From Haloferula rosea (lineage in GTDB: Bacteria; Verrucomicrobiota; Verrucomicrobiia; Verrucomicrobiales; Akkermansiaceae), in NCBI RefSeq assembly GCF_016595525.1, contig NZ_JAENII010000013.1:1-64000 (forward strand): a stretch of 64,000 bases of DNA, read 5' to 3'. Below, one piece after another: positions 35,340-43,222 of this stretch. Under the pieces are notes generated by a model. That model saw only the letters and a program-made list of their open reading frames with translations. It was not told the DNA's origin and did no database searches. The number at the start of each line of letters is the position of its first letter. Position 1 is the stretch's first letter. The position numbers were made by a program, and so were the translations under genes.

Positions 35340-36902
35340 GTGGAAATCGTCGATGTCATTCTGCCGCTTGAGGCTTCCGAGGACGCCGCAGCGTGGAAAC
35401 GTGCGGCAGCGAAGCGTCTCGGGATTCCCGAGAAGCGGGTGGTCGAGACGCGCTTGGTCAAGCATTCGATCGATGCGCGCAAGCGACCGATCAAGGTGCA
35501 GTTGCGCCTTGAGGTCGGGGTCGACCAAAGTCTGCCGCCAGCCGTCGATCCGACGTGGGAGGCGCCGCGTCTTCCACAGGGTGCGAAGGAGGTGGTGATT
35601 GTCGGCTGCGGACCGGCGGGGATGTTCGCGGCGCTGCGTTGTCTTGAACTTGGCATGAAGCCGATCGTGTTGGAGCGGGGCAAGGATGCCAGTGCCCGGC
35701 GCTTCGACCTCGCGCCGATCCTGCGCAAGGGCACGGTGATCGAGGATTCGAACTACTGCTTTGGTGAGGGCGGAGCCGGGACGTTTTCGGATGGGAAGCT
35801 CTACACGCGCGCGGCGAAGCGCGGCCCGGTGAGGAAGGTCTATGAAACCCTGGTGGCCCACGGTGCGCCGCAGCGGATTCTGATCGACGCTCATCCGCAC
35901 ATCGGTTCCAACCTGTTGCCGAATGTGGTGATGGCAATGCGTCGCTCGATCCTCGAGGCCGGGGGCGAGGTTCATTTCCAGGCAAAGGTGTCCGGCTTGC
36001 TGAGGGACGGCGAGGGCGTGCTACGGGGTGTCAGTACTACGGATGGACGAGAATTTCCCGGCGACGCCGTCATCCTGGCGACGGGACACAGTGCGAGGGA
36101 CATCTATCAGATGCTGGCGAGGGAGTCGGTCCTGATGGAGCCGAAGCCGTTTGCGGTGGGCGTTCGGATCGAGCACCCGCAGCCATTCATCGACCACCAG
36201 CAGTATCACCTGCGCAAGGGCGAGACCCGGTCGGATCTGCTCCCTGCGGCGAGGTATGGACTGGCGACGAAGATCCGGGATCGTGGGGTGCATTCCTTCT
36301 GCATGTGTCCGGGGGGGTGGATCGTGCCCGCCGCGACGGAGAATGACGAGGTGGTGGTCAATGGCATGAGCTTGTCGCGGCGCGATTCGCCGTTCGCGAA
36401 CTCAGGCCTGGTGGTCACGGTGGAACCGGCGGATGTGAAGTCGTTCGAGGACGAGCATGGGATTCTGGCCGGCATTGCCTATCAGAAAGCCATGGAGGTG
36501 GCGGCGAAGCAGGCGGGCGGCGGCGGGCAGGTGGCCCCCGGCCAGCGGGTCGCGGACTTTCTCAAGGGGAAGGTGTCGCCGGATCTTCCCGAGATGAGCT
36601 ACTTTCCGGGTGCGAAGTCGGCTCCTCTGCATGAGATCATGCCGAAGGGAGTGGTCGGTCGGATGCAGGAAGGGCTGCGCTTGTTTGACCGTCGGATCCG
36701 CGGATATGCGGGTCGGGAGGCGCTGCTTCTGGGATTCGAGACAAGGACGAGTTCACCACTGCGTGTGCCACGCGAGAAGGAATCGCTCGAGCATCCTGAG
36801 CTGCGTGGATTGTTCCCCTGTGGTGAAGGGGCGGGCTATGCCGGGGGCATCGTGAGTGCCGCGCTGGATGGCATGCGGGTCGCGGAGGCGGTGAAGGGGT
36901 AG
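35340..36902 (+). CDS. FAD-dependent dehydrogenase (COG2509-type)
   Basis: A 520-residue flavoprotein. An N-terminal region of about 80 residues precedes the Rossmann motif VVIVGCGPAGMFAALRC (about residues 85-101). Landmarks of the COG2509 'FAD-dependent dehydrogenase' family follow: DSNYCFGEGGAGTFSDGKLYTR, ILIDAHPHIGSNLLPNVV, VILATGHSARDIYQML, MEPKPFAVGVRIEHPQ, FCMCPGGWIVPAATE and the closing LFPCGEGAGYAGGIVSAALDG. Family members are widespread with no settled physiological substrate. The start codon is GTG at 35340, giving the usual length. Confidence 0.88.
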   Translation: MEIVDVILPLEASEDAAAWKRAAAKRLGIPEKRVVETRLVKHSIDARKRPIKVQLRLEVGVDQSLPPAVDPTWEAPRLPQGAKEVVIVGCGPAGMFAALRCLELGMKPIVLERGKDASARRFDLAPILRKGTVIEDSNYCFGEGGAGTFSDGKLYTRAAKRGPVRKVYETLVAHGAPQRILIDAHPHIGSNLLPNVVMAMRRSILEAGGEVHFQAKVSGLLRDGEGVLRGVSTTDGREFPGDAVILATGHSARDIYQMLARESVLMEPKPFAVGVRIEHPQPFIDHQQYHLRKGETRSDLLPAARYGLATKIRDRGVHSFCMCPGGWIVPAATENDEVVVNGMSLSRRDSPFANSGLVVTVEPADVKSFEDEHGILAGIAYQKAMEVAAKQAGGGGQVAPGQRVADFLKGKVSPDLPEMSYFPGAKSAPLHEIMPKGVVGRMQEGLRLFDRRIRGYAGREALLLGFETRTSSPLRVPREKESLEHPELRGLFPCGEGAGYAGGIVSAALDGMRVAEAVKG

Positions 36903-36942
36903 GGCCGGATGGAGCGGCCCGGAAGGGGGGTGCTTCTGAGGG

Positions 36943-37740
36943 TCAAAGCACGGCGCGTTGGATGCGGCCGGGGTCTTCGTCGAGGAAGCGACGGGCCAGG
37001 GCCTCGAATTCCTCCGAGAGGTCGCTGAGGTGGATGGAAAGGCTGCCGGGAGAGGTGGCGGGATTCAGCAGATCAAGGCGGGTCAGTTCCTGCTTCAGAT
37101 GCTCGGCGCAGGTGGTGGCGGAATCGACCAGTCGGATGTCGGCGGGAAGAAATTTCTTCAGGGTCGGAATGAGCAGCGGGTAATGGGTGCAGGCAAGCAG
37201 CAGGGCATCCAGTCCCTTGTCGACCATGGGGTCGAGGTAGGTCTTCAGGGCCGCCTCGGTAGCGGGGTGGTCCAGCCAGTCCTCCTCGATCATGGGCGCG
37301 AGCAAGGGGGCGGATTTCGCATGGATGATGAGCCCGGTCCGGCGCTGGGCGAGGGCGTGCTGGTAGGCGTGGGAGCGGATGGTGCCCCGGGTGGCAATGA
37401 TGCCGATGCGGTCGACCTGGCCATCCGACAGTAGGGCATCGACGCCTGGTTCGATCACGCCAAGGATGGGCACGCGGAAGGTTTCGCGAAGCATCGGCAG
37501 GGCGTGGGCGGTCGCGGTGTTGCACGCGACGACGATGGCTTTGACTCCTTGGGTGAGGAGGAACTGCACATCCTCGGCGGCGAAGCGACGGATGGTTTCC
37601 GGGCTTTTCGAGCCGTAGGGGACGCGCGCGGTATCGCCGAGATAGACGATGTCCTCGTGGGGCAAGAGTGTCCTGGCAGCCCGGACGACCGTCAGGCCGC
37701 CGACTCCGGAATCAAAGAAGCCCAAGGGCGCGTTGCGCAT
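36943..37740 (-). CDS. murI: Glutamate racemase
   Basis: A 265-residue cofactor-independent racemase that supplies D-glutamate for peptidoglycan. Conserved features: LGFFDSGVGGLTVVRA (residues 6-21), YLGDTARVPYGSKSP, catalytic Cys in VVACNTATAHALP, GVIEPGV, and the second catalytic Cys in LLACTHYPLLIPTL. Length is typical. It is downstream of nuoA on the same strand (77-bp gap) and convergent with the flavoprotein gene. Confidence 0.96.
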   Translation of the reverse strand: MRNAPLGFFDSGVGGLTVVRAARTLLPHEDIVYLGDTARVPYGSKSPETIRRFAAEDVQFLLTQGVKAIVVACNTATAHALPMLRETFRVPILGVIEPGVDALLSDGQVDRIGIIATRGTIRSHAYQHALAQRRTGLIIHAKSAPLLAPMIEEDWLDHPATEAALKTYLDPMVDKGLDALLLACTHYPLLIPTLKKFLPADIRLVDSATTCAEHLKQELTRLDLLNPATSPGSLSIHLSDLSEEFEALARRFLDEDPGRIQRAVL

Positions 37741-37817
37741 GGTCGGAGGAGACCAGAGAGAAGAGTCCGTAGGCCAGACAAATGTGGAACGCGGAGGTGG
37801 GCCGCCTTCCCGCGTGC

Positions 37818-38186
37818 TTATTTCCAGCTCAGTGCGCCCTTACGTAGGGCATACACGTAGGCGAAAGCGAGGGTGCCGGCGAAGCCAGCCATGCTGACCA
37901 GAGCGGTGGCACTTTCGGAAACCAAGTCGCGGAACTGGACGGCCCATGGATACATGAAAACCACCTCGATATCGAAGATCACGAAGAGCATCGCGATCAG
38001 GTAGAACTTCACGGAGAAGCGCGGGGCACCGTCACCGACGGGGAGCATGCCGCATTCGTAGGCTGTATCCTTGATCTCGCTGCGGCGGGCGGACTTGCCG
38101 AGCACGACGCTCAGGGTGAGAGCCACGGCGGCAAATCCGATCGCGATGACGATCTGGAGGAAGACGGGAAAAAACTGCTCGTTCAT
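37818..38186 (-). CDS. nuoA: NADH-quinone oxidoreductase subunit A
   Basis: A 122-residue membrane subunit of complex I with three helices. The family signature is present: SEIKDTAYECGMLPVGDGAPRFSVKFYLIAMLFVIFDIEVVFMYPWA. The start is the ATG at 38184-38186 (MNEQFFPVF); the frame is open upstream but not conserved. No other nuo gene adjoins it: the downstream neighbour is murI and the upstream one an unrelated membrane protein. The rest of complex I must be encoded elsewhere. Confidence 0.95.
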   Translation of the reverse strand: MNEQFFPVFLQIVIAIGFAAVALTLSVVLGKSARRSEIKDTAYECGMLPVGDGAPRFSVKFYLIAMLFVIFDIEVVFMYPWAVQFRDLVSESATALVSMAGFAGTLAFAYVYALRKGALSWK

Positions 38187-38261
38187 GCGGGACGGGGCTT
38201 TCCTAGGTGGGGAGCGGGAGACTGCCAAGCGCGAAAAGTCATGGGGTGGCGGATGGTCGGG

Positions 38262-38846
38262 CTAGAGTTTTTGTTTTGGCGGGTAGCCACCGCGGGGGAG
38301 GCTGGCGAGAAAGTCGGGTGAGCATCCCGAGATCCGGAAGGTGCCACGCTTGTAGCCCCGGACCTTGAGCGGTGTCGCAAGCATGAGACCGATCAGGGCG
38401 AGGAGAATGAGGATGAAGCCGAGCATCACGAGGCCGATGACCCAATCCGAGTCCTGCAGGCGGGTGGCGGCGAAGATCCCAAGGGCGGCGACACCGATCA
38501 GGCCGAGCGCGGACCCGCGGCGTCTGACGTAGCGCCGGCGGATGCCCTCGCTGAGCCAGTAGGTGGCGGTCGCGCTTTTGCGAACGGCGATGGCGACGAT
38601 GATCATCACCAGAAGGTGGACGAAGAGGAGCAGGTAGACCCACGGGGGCGTGTAGATGAACTTACGGGAAAAGACGCGGTCTCCCCCTTCCAGCGGTTGA
38701 TTGGTGACGGCGCAGCGGTCCGGTAGAGTGGCTCCGTGGGTGAGGTAGAGGTAGCGATCGTCTGCCGAGCATCCCGCGGTGGGCAGGTCGAGGGACGCCA
38801 CGGAGTCCTGAACCTTGGGCGGAGCATACGGGTTGGTGGAGTCCAT
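38262..38846 (-). CDS. Hypothetical membrane protein with N-terminal NPYAPP motif
   Basis: A 194-residue protein starting MDSTNPYAPPKV, an N-terminus common in small membrane proteins of Verrucomicrobia and Planctomycetes. A soluble part follows with CAVTNQPLEGGD (possibly binding-type cysteines), then three hydrophobic segments (WVYLLLFVHLLVMIIVAIAV; LGLIGVAALGIFAA; VIGLVMLGFILILLALIGLML), and a conserved-looking tail (FRISGCSPDFLASLP). No function is assigned. The start is the ATG at 38844-38846; the frame upstream to 38927 is unconserved. Confidence 0.7.
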   Translation of the reverse strand: MDSTNPYAPPKVQDSVASLDLPTAGCSADDRYLYLTHGATLPDRCAVTNQPLEGGDRVFSRKFIYTPPWVYLLLFVHLLVMIIVAIAVRKSATATYWLSEGIRRRYVRRRGSALGLIGVAALGIFAATRLQDSDWVIGLVMLGFILILLALIGLMLATPLKVRGYKRGTFRISGCSPDFLASLPRGGYPPKQKL

Positions 38847-38932
38847 CGGGTGCTGAAGCGGTAGCAGGGGCCATTGAAGGTGCGACTCCCGTGGGGGGCA
38901 AGGCTGGGTGAGGGCACGTGAGGGCACGAAAA

Positions 38933-38961
38933 AGCCCGCGCCGGGGTGACCGGCGCGGGCT
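38933..38961 (-). terminator. Intrinsic terminator of the 103-residue protein gene
   Basis: AGCCCGCGCCGG (38933-38944) pairs with CCGGCGCGGGCT (38950-38961) around GGTGA: a 12-bp perfect stem. On the minus strand it is followed by TTTTTCG, giving a canonical rho-independent terminator for the gene at 38990-39301. Confidence 0.9.
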
Positions 38962-38989
38962 GTGGTTCAGGGAAATTTTTTCGGAGGAA

Positions 38990-39301
38990 TCAGTCCTCTT
39001 GCTGCTGTTGTGCGAGCCACTCGCTGGAAGCTTCGTGGACGCGATCAGTACCTTTGTATTCTTTGCCGATCTTTTCGACCAGACCGCGAGTCACGAGATT
39101 TTGAAGTTTCTCGTAGGCGCGGAGGCGAAGCATTTCCTCGCCGCCACTGACGGCATTGCGGAGCTTCAGGTTTTCGAACACGCGTTCGAACAGGTCGTTG
39201 AAACCGAACACCTTGTCTTCCGCGAGAACATTGCAAAGCTCATCTGTAACGTGGTCTGGAAGCCGGCGTGAAAACCGGGTGCGTTTCGTGGTGGTTGCCA
39301 T
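38990..39301 (-). CDS. Small conserved protein, possible winged-helix fold
   Basis: A 103-residue, highly charged protein starting MATTTKRTRFSRRLPDH at the ATG at 39299-39301. The middle (LFERVFENLKLRNAV, LRLRAYEKLQNLVTRGLVEKIGKEYKG) looks like three helices followed by a beta-wing, suggesting a winged helix-turn-helix; it ends in a Gln/Glu/Asp tail (QQQQED). It has its own strong terminator and an AT-rich upstream region, so it is probably a well-expressed independent unit. I do not recognise a characterised family. Confidence 0.75.
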   Translation of the reverse strand: MATTTKRTRFSRRLPDHVTDELCNVLAEDKVFGFNDLFERVFENLKLRNAVSGGEEMLRLRAYEKLQNLVTRGLVEKIGKEYKGTDRVHEASSEWLAQQQQED

Positions 39302-39493
39302 AGCGCCGAAAGAATAGCAGCAACCTGTCACAAAAGCGACTCAAAAAAAGGCATCGAGTAAAAAATGCAGAAAATAATTTGCAAGTTAAAATAGTTAATA
39401 TGTCCGAAATAGTTAGAACGAGGGTCCCCAGGATGCTGAGATTCGGGGTGAAGGGCATTGACGGCGGGCGTGGGCTCGGCACTCTGACTTTCG
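39302..39493. promoter_or_regulatory. AT-rich divergent region between the small protein gene and ruvA
   Basis: A 192-bp gap. Positions 39330-39415 are AT-rich (runs of A, AAAATAATTTGCAAGTTAAAATAGTTAATATG), in contrast to flanking sequence, and probably hold promoters for the minus-strand small protein and for ruvA. No ruvC is present upstream of ruvA. Confidence 0.4.
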
Positions 39494-40087
39494 ATGATTG
39501 TCCGGCTGCGGGGAAAAGTATGGGAATGTTACCCAAATCGCTTGGTGATGGATGTGGGGGGAGTGGGCTACGAGGTGGCGGTGCCACTTTCGAGCTTTGA
39601 CCGGCTGAATCCGGTGGAAGGGGCGGATCTGGAACTGCGGACCTACCATCACATCACGGACCGGAGTCAGGCGCTCTACGGGTTTGCGAGTGAGGAGGAA
39701 AGGGATGTCTTTTTGTTGCTGATCGATCGCGTGAGCGGGATCGGGCCGGCGGTGGCGATGGCGGTGCTCAGTGGGATGCCGGTGGAGCGCTTCAAGTCCT
39801 GTGTGGTGGGCGGTGAGGTCGCGGAGCTGTCGAAGATCAAGGGCTTGGGCAAGAAGACCGCGGAGCGGATCGTGCTGGAGCTGAAGGACAAGGTGGGGGT
39901 GGCGGAAACGTGGCGCGGTGCTGCCAGTGGCGAGGTCCAGCCGGGCGCGGCCGATGCGGAGCTGGCGTTGGTGGCCTTGGGCTACAAGCAGGTCAATGCG
40001 CGCAAGGCGGTCCGGAAAGTGCTGGATGAGCAGCCTGACGCGAGCACCGAAGAGTTGATCCGTGGTGCGCTGAGAGCCATGTCATGA
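39494..40087 (+). CDS. ruvA: Holliday junction ATP-dependent DNA helicase subunit RuvA
   Basis: A 197-residue DNA-binding subunit of the RuvAB branch-migration motor. It has an OB-fold domain I (MIVRLRGKVWECYPNRLVMDVGGVGYEVAV), two helix-hairpin-helix motifs in domain II (LIDRVSGIGPAVAMAVLSG and LSKIKGLGKKTAERIVLELKDKV), a flexible linker, and the RuvB-binding domain III (AELALVALGYKQVNARKAVRKVL). Length is normal. Neither ruvB nor ruvC is next to it; it overlaps the following unknown gene by ATGA. Confidence 0.96.
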   Translation: MIVRLRGKVWECYPNRLVMDVGGVGYEVAVPLSSFDRLNPVEGADLELRTYHHITDRSQALYGFASEEERDVFLLLIDRVSGIGPAVAMAVLSGMPVERFKSCVVGGEVAELSKIKGLGKKTAERIVLELKDKVGVAETWRGAASGEVQPGAADAELALVALGYKQVNARKAVRKVLDEQPDASTEELIRGALRAMS

Positions 40088-41355
40088 GTTTGACCCTCGA
40101 CCAGATCCGTGCGGCGCTTCCTGAGGAAGGGTTGTTTGAAGGTGGGTGGCAGTATTCCCCGGAACCGCTGCCGCTGACTTCGGGCGAGCGGCGGTTCCTG
40201 CGCGGACTGGGTCATCCCTTGGCGAGATTTCAGCAGGCCTGTGACGAGGTGTATCGGCGCAGCGCCAGCGGCGTGCTGCCGGGGTGGATCGCGGAGCTGC
40301 TGGATACCGGAAAGCCGACGTGGATGGTGGATACCCAGCGCGAAGCGGGGCGATTGGGGCATCGGCCCGGGGTGATCCGGCCGGATCTGCTGCTCGGGGA
40401 GGAGGGGATGTCGATCACCGAGCTCGATGGAGTCCCGGGTGGGCTGGGGATGACGGCATGGCTTTCGCGGCTGTATGCGGATGCAGGTTTCGACGTGCTC
40501 GGTGAGGCCGACGGGATCGTGAAGGGTTTCCGGTCGGTGCTGGAGGAGGACGGCGTGGTGGTGGTCTCGGAGGAGGCGGCGGACTACCAGCATGAGATGG
40601 AGTGGCTGGTGGAGGCGGCGGGTGGCGGTCGCGAGGTCGTCCGGGCGGAGGATTTTGAGGAGAGTGATCGGGCGGTCTATCGGTTTTTCGAGTGGTTCGA
40701 CTGGGAGAGCCAGCCGCTTTTCCGCAAGCTCGCCGAGGGCTCGGTGACGGGTGGGGCGAGGCTGACGCCGCCGTGTCTCCCGCATCTGGAGGACAAGCTG
40801 TGGCTGGCCCTGCTGTGGACGCCGGCGCTGAAGCCGCTGTGGGAGACGATGCTCCGTGGTAGTCACTTGAAGCGCATCCGCGAACTGGTGCCGATGGGCT
40901 GGGTCGTGGACCCGTCGCCACTGCCACCGCAGGCGGCGCTGCCGAAGCTGGAAGTGCATTCGTGGGACGAGGTGGCGGCATTCAGTCAGAAGGAACGCCA
41001 GCTCGTGCTGAAGATCAGCGGGTTCCACGAAACGGCGTGGGGGTCACGCGGGGTGTTCATCGGCCATGATCTGCCGAAGGCCGAGTGGACCGAGCGATTG
41101 AGCCACGCCTTGGACGACTTTTCCCAGCAGCCGTGGATGATGCAGGAATTCCGCGAGACGCGGGTGGTCGAGCACCCGGTTTTCCGCGACGACGGTTCGG
41201 TGGAAACCATCCGGGGGCGGGTGCGTCTGTGCCCGTATTACTTTACCGATGCCGATGGTCGGACCGAGTTGGGAGGTTGTCTGGCGACGATTGCTCCGGT
41301 CGACAAGAAGAAGATCCACGGGATGAAGGACGCGGCCCTGGTGCCGGTTTGTTGA
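40084..41355 (+). CDS. Unknown protein, possible ATP-grasp-like fold, coupled to ruvA
   Basis: A 423-residue cytoplasmic protein that I cannot assign to a characterised family. PDLLLGEEGMSITELDGVPGGLGMTAWL (about 100-127) recalls the 'E-x-D/N-x-x-PGG' region of glutathionylspermidine-synthase-like ATP-grasp proteins. Later, LVLKISGFHETAWGSRGVFIG (about 309-329) and WMMQEF could be the ATP-contacting Lys strand, the Gly-rich loop and the strand after it; RVRLCPYYF follows. The start ATG overlaps the ruvA stop (ATGA). The next gene, a small lipoprotein, starts 4 bp after its stop. An ATP-dependent ligase is plausible but unproven. Confidence 0.6.
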   Translation: MSLTLDQIRAALPEEGLFEGGWQYSPEPLPLTSGERRFLRGLGHPLARFQQACDEVYRRSASGVLPGWIAELLDTGKPTWMVDTQREAGRLGHRPGVIRPDLLLGEEGMSITELDGVPGGLGMTAWLSRLYADAGFDVLGEADGIVKGFRSVLEEDGVVVVSEEAADYQHEMEWLVEAAGGGREVVRAEDFEESDRAVYRFFEWFDWESQPLFRKLAEGSVTGGARLTPPCLPHLEDKLWLALLWTPALKPLWETMLRGSHLKRIRELVPMGWVVDPSPLPPQAALPKLEVHSWDEVAAFSQKERQLVLKISGFHETAWGSRGVFIGHDLPKAEWTERLSHALDDFSQQPWMMQEFRETRVVEHPVFRDDGSVETIRGRVRLCPYYFTDADGRTELGGCLATIAPVDKKKIHGMKDAALVPVC

Positions 41356-41358
41356 TCG

Positions 41359-41691
41359 ATGAAGCGCTCGATGTGCCTCCTGTCGGTCGTCGCCTTTTGC
41401 GTGTCAGGCTGTTCTGGGGTGATTCCCAGTATCGGTGCGGGGCCGGTGGTGGCACCGATGGAGCTCAACCCGCTCACTGGAGGGGGAAGCATGAGCACGC
41501 TGTGGTATCTGGGCAGCGATCGGCGCTACCATCACTTCTCGCATTTGTTCAAGACGACGACGCGCTACCGGGTGAAGCGTGAAGATCTGGATTGGCAGCC
41601 TGAATTTCCGCTGCGCAGTGAGGAGTCCGTTCTGGTGGGGCCGGGAATGGCACCGGCCAAGTGGCGGCTGCAGCGGACGTCCGGCGAATGA
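41359..41691 (+). CDS. Small lipoprotein of unknown function
   Basis: A 110-residue protein with a lipoprotein signal peptide: MKRSMCLLSVVAFCVSGC, lipobox VSGC with Cys18. The mature part is rich in Gly, Pro and aromatic residues (SMSTLWYLGSDRRYHHFSHL, RYRVKREDLDW). It follows the 423-residue unknown gene by 4 bp and is presumably co-transcribed with ruvA and that gene. No family is recognised. Confidence 0.75.
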   Translation: MKRSMCLLSVVAFCVSGCSGVIPSIGAGPVVAPMELNPLTGGGSMSTLWYLGSDRRYHHFSHLFKTTTRYRVKREDLDWQPEFPLRSEESVLVGPGMAPAKWRLQRTSGE

Positions 41692-41728
41692 TGGGTCGTC
41701 CGCCAACGAAAAAATGGAAAAACGAAAA

Positions 41729-41754
41729 AGCCCGGAGGGAATTCCCACCGGGCT
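41729..41754 (-). terminator. Intrinsic terminator of rpmB
   Basis: AGCCCGG (41729-41735) pairs with CCGGGCT (41748-41754). The loop contains GGGAATTCCC, which extends the fold. On the minus strand the stem is followed by TTTTTCG, so it terminates rpmB; it lies between the convergent lipoprotein gene and rpmB. Confidence 0.8.
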
Positions 41755-41782
41755 GATTCTGAAAGGTTGGGTCAGAAGCGGC

Positions 41783-42046
41783 TCAGATGAGGCCGGCCTT
41801 CTTGAGCGTCGCGTAGGCGCCGTTCTTGTTGATGGTCTTGAGAGCGCGGCAGGAAAGTGTCACGCGGACCCACTTGTCGAGCTCGGGCACGTAGATGCGC
41901 TTGCTCTGGATGTTGGGAGTCACCTTGCGTTTTACGACTTTGGTGACGTGACGACCGATACCGCCTTTTTTCTTGGCGAGACCTGAACGGTTGATAATGC
42001 CGCCAGAGCGGACTCGGCTTCCTCGGATACTGCAGACGCGGGCCAT
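41783..42046 (-). CDS. rpmB: 50S ribosomal protein L28
   Basis: An 87-residue ribosomal protein from the ATG at 42044-42046 (MARVCSIRGSRVRSGG). Typical L28 features are NRSGLAKKKGGIGRHVTKVVKRKVTPNIQSKRIYVPE, WVRVTLSCRALKTINKNG and the closing KKAGLI. The strand and stop belong to an open frame that extends much further upstream, which is not coding. The gene stands alone, without rpmG, and has its own terminator. Confidence 0.95.
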   Translation of the reverse strand: MARVCSIRGSRVRSGGIINRSGLAKKKGGIGRHVTKVVKRKVTPNIQSKRIYVPELDKWVRVTLSCRALKTINKNGAYATLKKAGLI

Positions 42047-42226
42047 GATAAAAAAGGGGTTCGTTGTGAACGGGCGGCGAAGGATGCACGGGGCCTGAGG
42101 ACCGTCAAGGCAAAACGCGCAATTACCCAAGGGATCCGGAGGATCATTGATGAATGGGTCTCGGGGCGCCATGCAGGATGCATGATCGGGCTTGGAATGG
42201 CTGGGGCAGGCAGCTAGACCGTGGCC
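42047..42226. promoter_or_regulatory. Divergent region between rpmB and prmA
   Basis: About 180 bp separating two translation-related genes read in opposite directions. It starts with an A-rich stretch next to rpmB (TGATAAAAAAGGGG) and should hold promoters for both. No clear operator or leader RNA is visible. Confidence 0.35.
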
Positions 42227-43075
42227 ATGTGGGTATGGGAAAAGCTTTCGGCATCCAAGTGGCTTGACGCGTGGGAAGACCGTTTCCATGGGAACCCGAA
42301 CTTCGTGGTCCATGTGCTCAAGGGCGGGAAGACGGTGCGTGTGGAGGTTTTCTGCGAATCTCAGGAGGACGCGGAGAAGATCGTCGAGCAGTTCGGCGGT
42401 CGGGTGCGTGAGCTGAAGAGCGCGGATTGGCAGAAGCCGGTGGAGGTCCCGGCTCCGCTGAAGATCCGCGACCGGTTCGTCGTCACGCAGGAGGACGATG
42501 AAGCGAAGCTGGCGGACATGCGGCGGCAGTTTGCGGGGCGGGAGGTGCTGAGTATTCCCCCCGAGATGGCATTCGGCACTGGCGACCACGCCACCACGTC
42601 CACGGTGTTGCGGATGCTGGTGGACATTGGTCGCGAACGGGGGCCGGGCTGGAGCTGTGCGGACCTCGGCTGCGGGACCGGGCTGCTGGCGATCGCGGCG
42701 CGGAAACTCGGAGCGGATCCGGTCTTCGCCTGCGACTTTGATCCTTTTGCGGTCAAGGTCACCGAGAGGAACGGCCCGAGGAACGGGGTGGAGGGCATCG
42801 TGGTCGAGGAAATCGATGTGCTCGCGTGGAAGCCGGAGAAGACCTACGACGTGGTGCTGGCGAACATCTTTTCAACCGTGTTGATCCAGGCCTTTCCGGT
42901 GCTGGCGAAGCTGCTCAAGCCGGGTGGCGACATCGTGCTGTCCGGGATTCTGGCCAGTCAGGCATGGGATGTTTTCGAGGAGGCCGCGGGGCACGGCTTC
43001 GGATTTCCGAAGGTGGTGAAGAAGGGGAAATGGGTCACGGCCCGGGGTCGTTGGATGGCCGAGTTGGTGGATTGA
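42227..43075 (+). CDS. prmA: Ribosomal protein L11 methyltransferase
   Basis: About 282 residues. An N-terminal substrate-recruiting domain leads into a class I SAM methyltransferase domain with PPEMAFGTGDHATTSTVLRML (PrmA signature), SCADLGCGTGLLAIAARKLGA (SAM-binding motif I), DFDPFAVKVTERNG, DVVLANIFSTVLIQ and GGDIVLSGILASQ. PrmA trimethylates lysines and the N-terminus of ribosomal protein L11. The ATG at 42227 is preferred; a GTG two codons upstream is also possible. It is divergent from rpmB. Confidence 0.93.
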   Translation: MWVWEKLSASKWLDAWEDRFHGNPNFVVHVLKGGKTVRVEVFCESQEDAEKIVEQFGGRVRELKSADWQKPVEVPAPLKIRDRFVVTQEDDEAKLADMRRQFAGREVLSIPPEMAFGTGDHATTSTVLRMLVDIGRERGPGWSCADLGCGTGLLAIAARKLGADPVFACDFDPFAVKVTERNGPRNGVEGIVVEEIDVLAWKPEKTYDVVLANIFSTVLIQAFPVLAKLLKPGGDIVLSGILASQAWDVFEEAAGHGFGFPKVVKKGKWVTARGRWMAELVD

Positions 43076-43222
43076 CCGTCTTCCTTGTTTTAGTTCCACC
43101 ATTTCACTTGCGCGGCGAGCAGGGGGAGGTCAGAAAAGCGCGCCGTTCCACTGGGGATGGGCGACAGAACTGGTTTGTCGTCGTTTCCCGGCGGATCGAT
43201 ACCAACCATCTCTGCGCTCTTT

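Noticed and set aside
39379-39600. A small open frame before ruvA (MLRFGVKGIDGGRG) that faintly resembles the start of RuvC
   Set aside because: It has no continuation of RuvC motifs and overlaps the ruvA start in another frame; the resemblance is chance.
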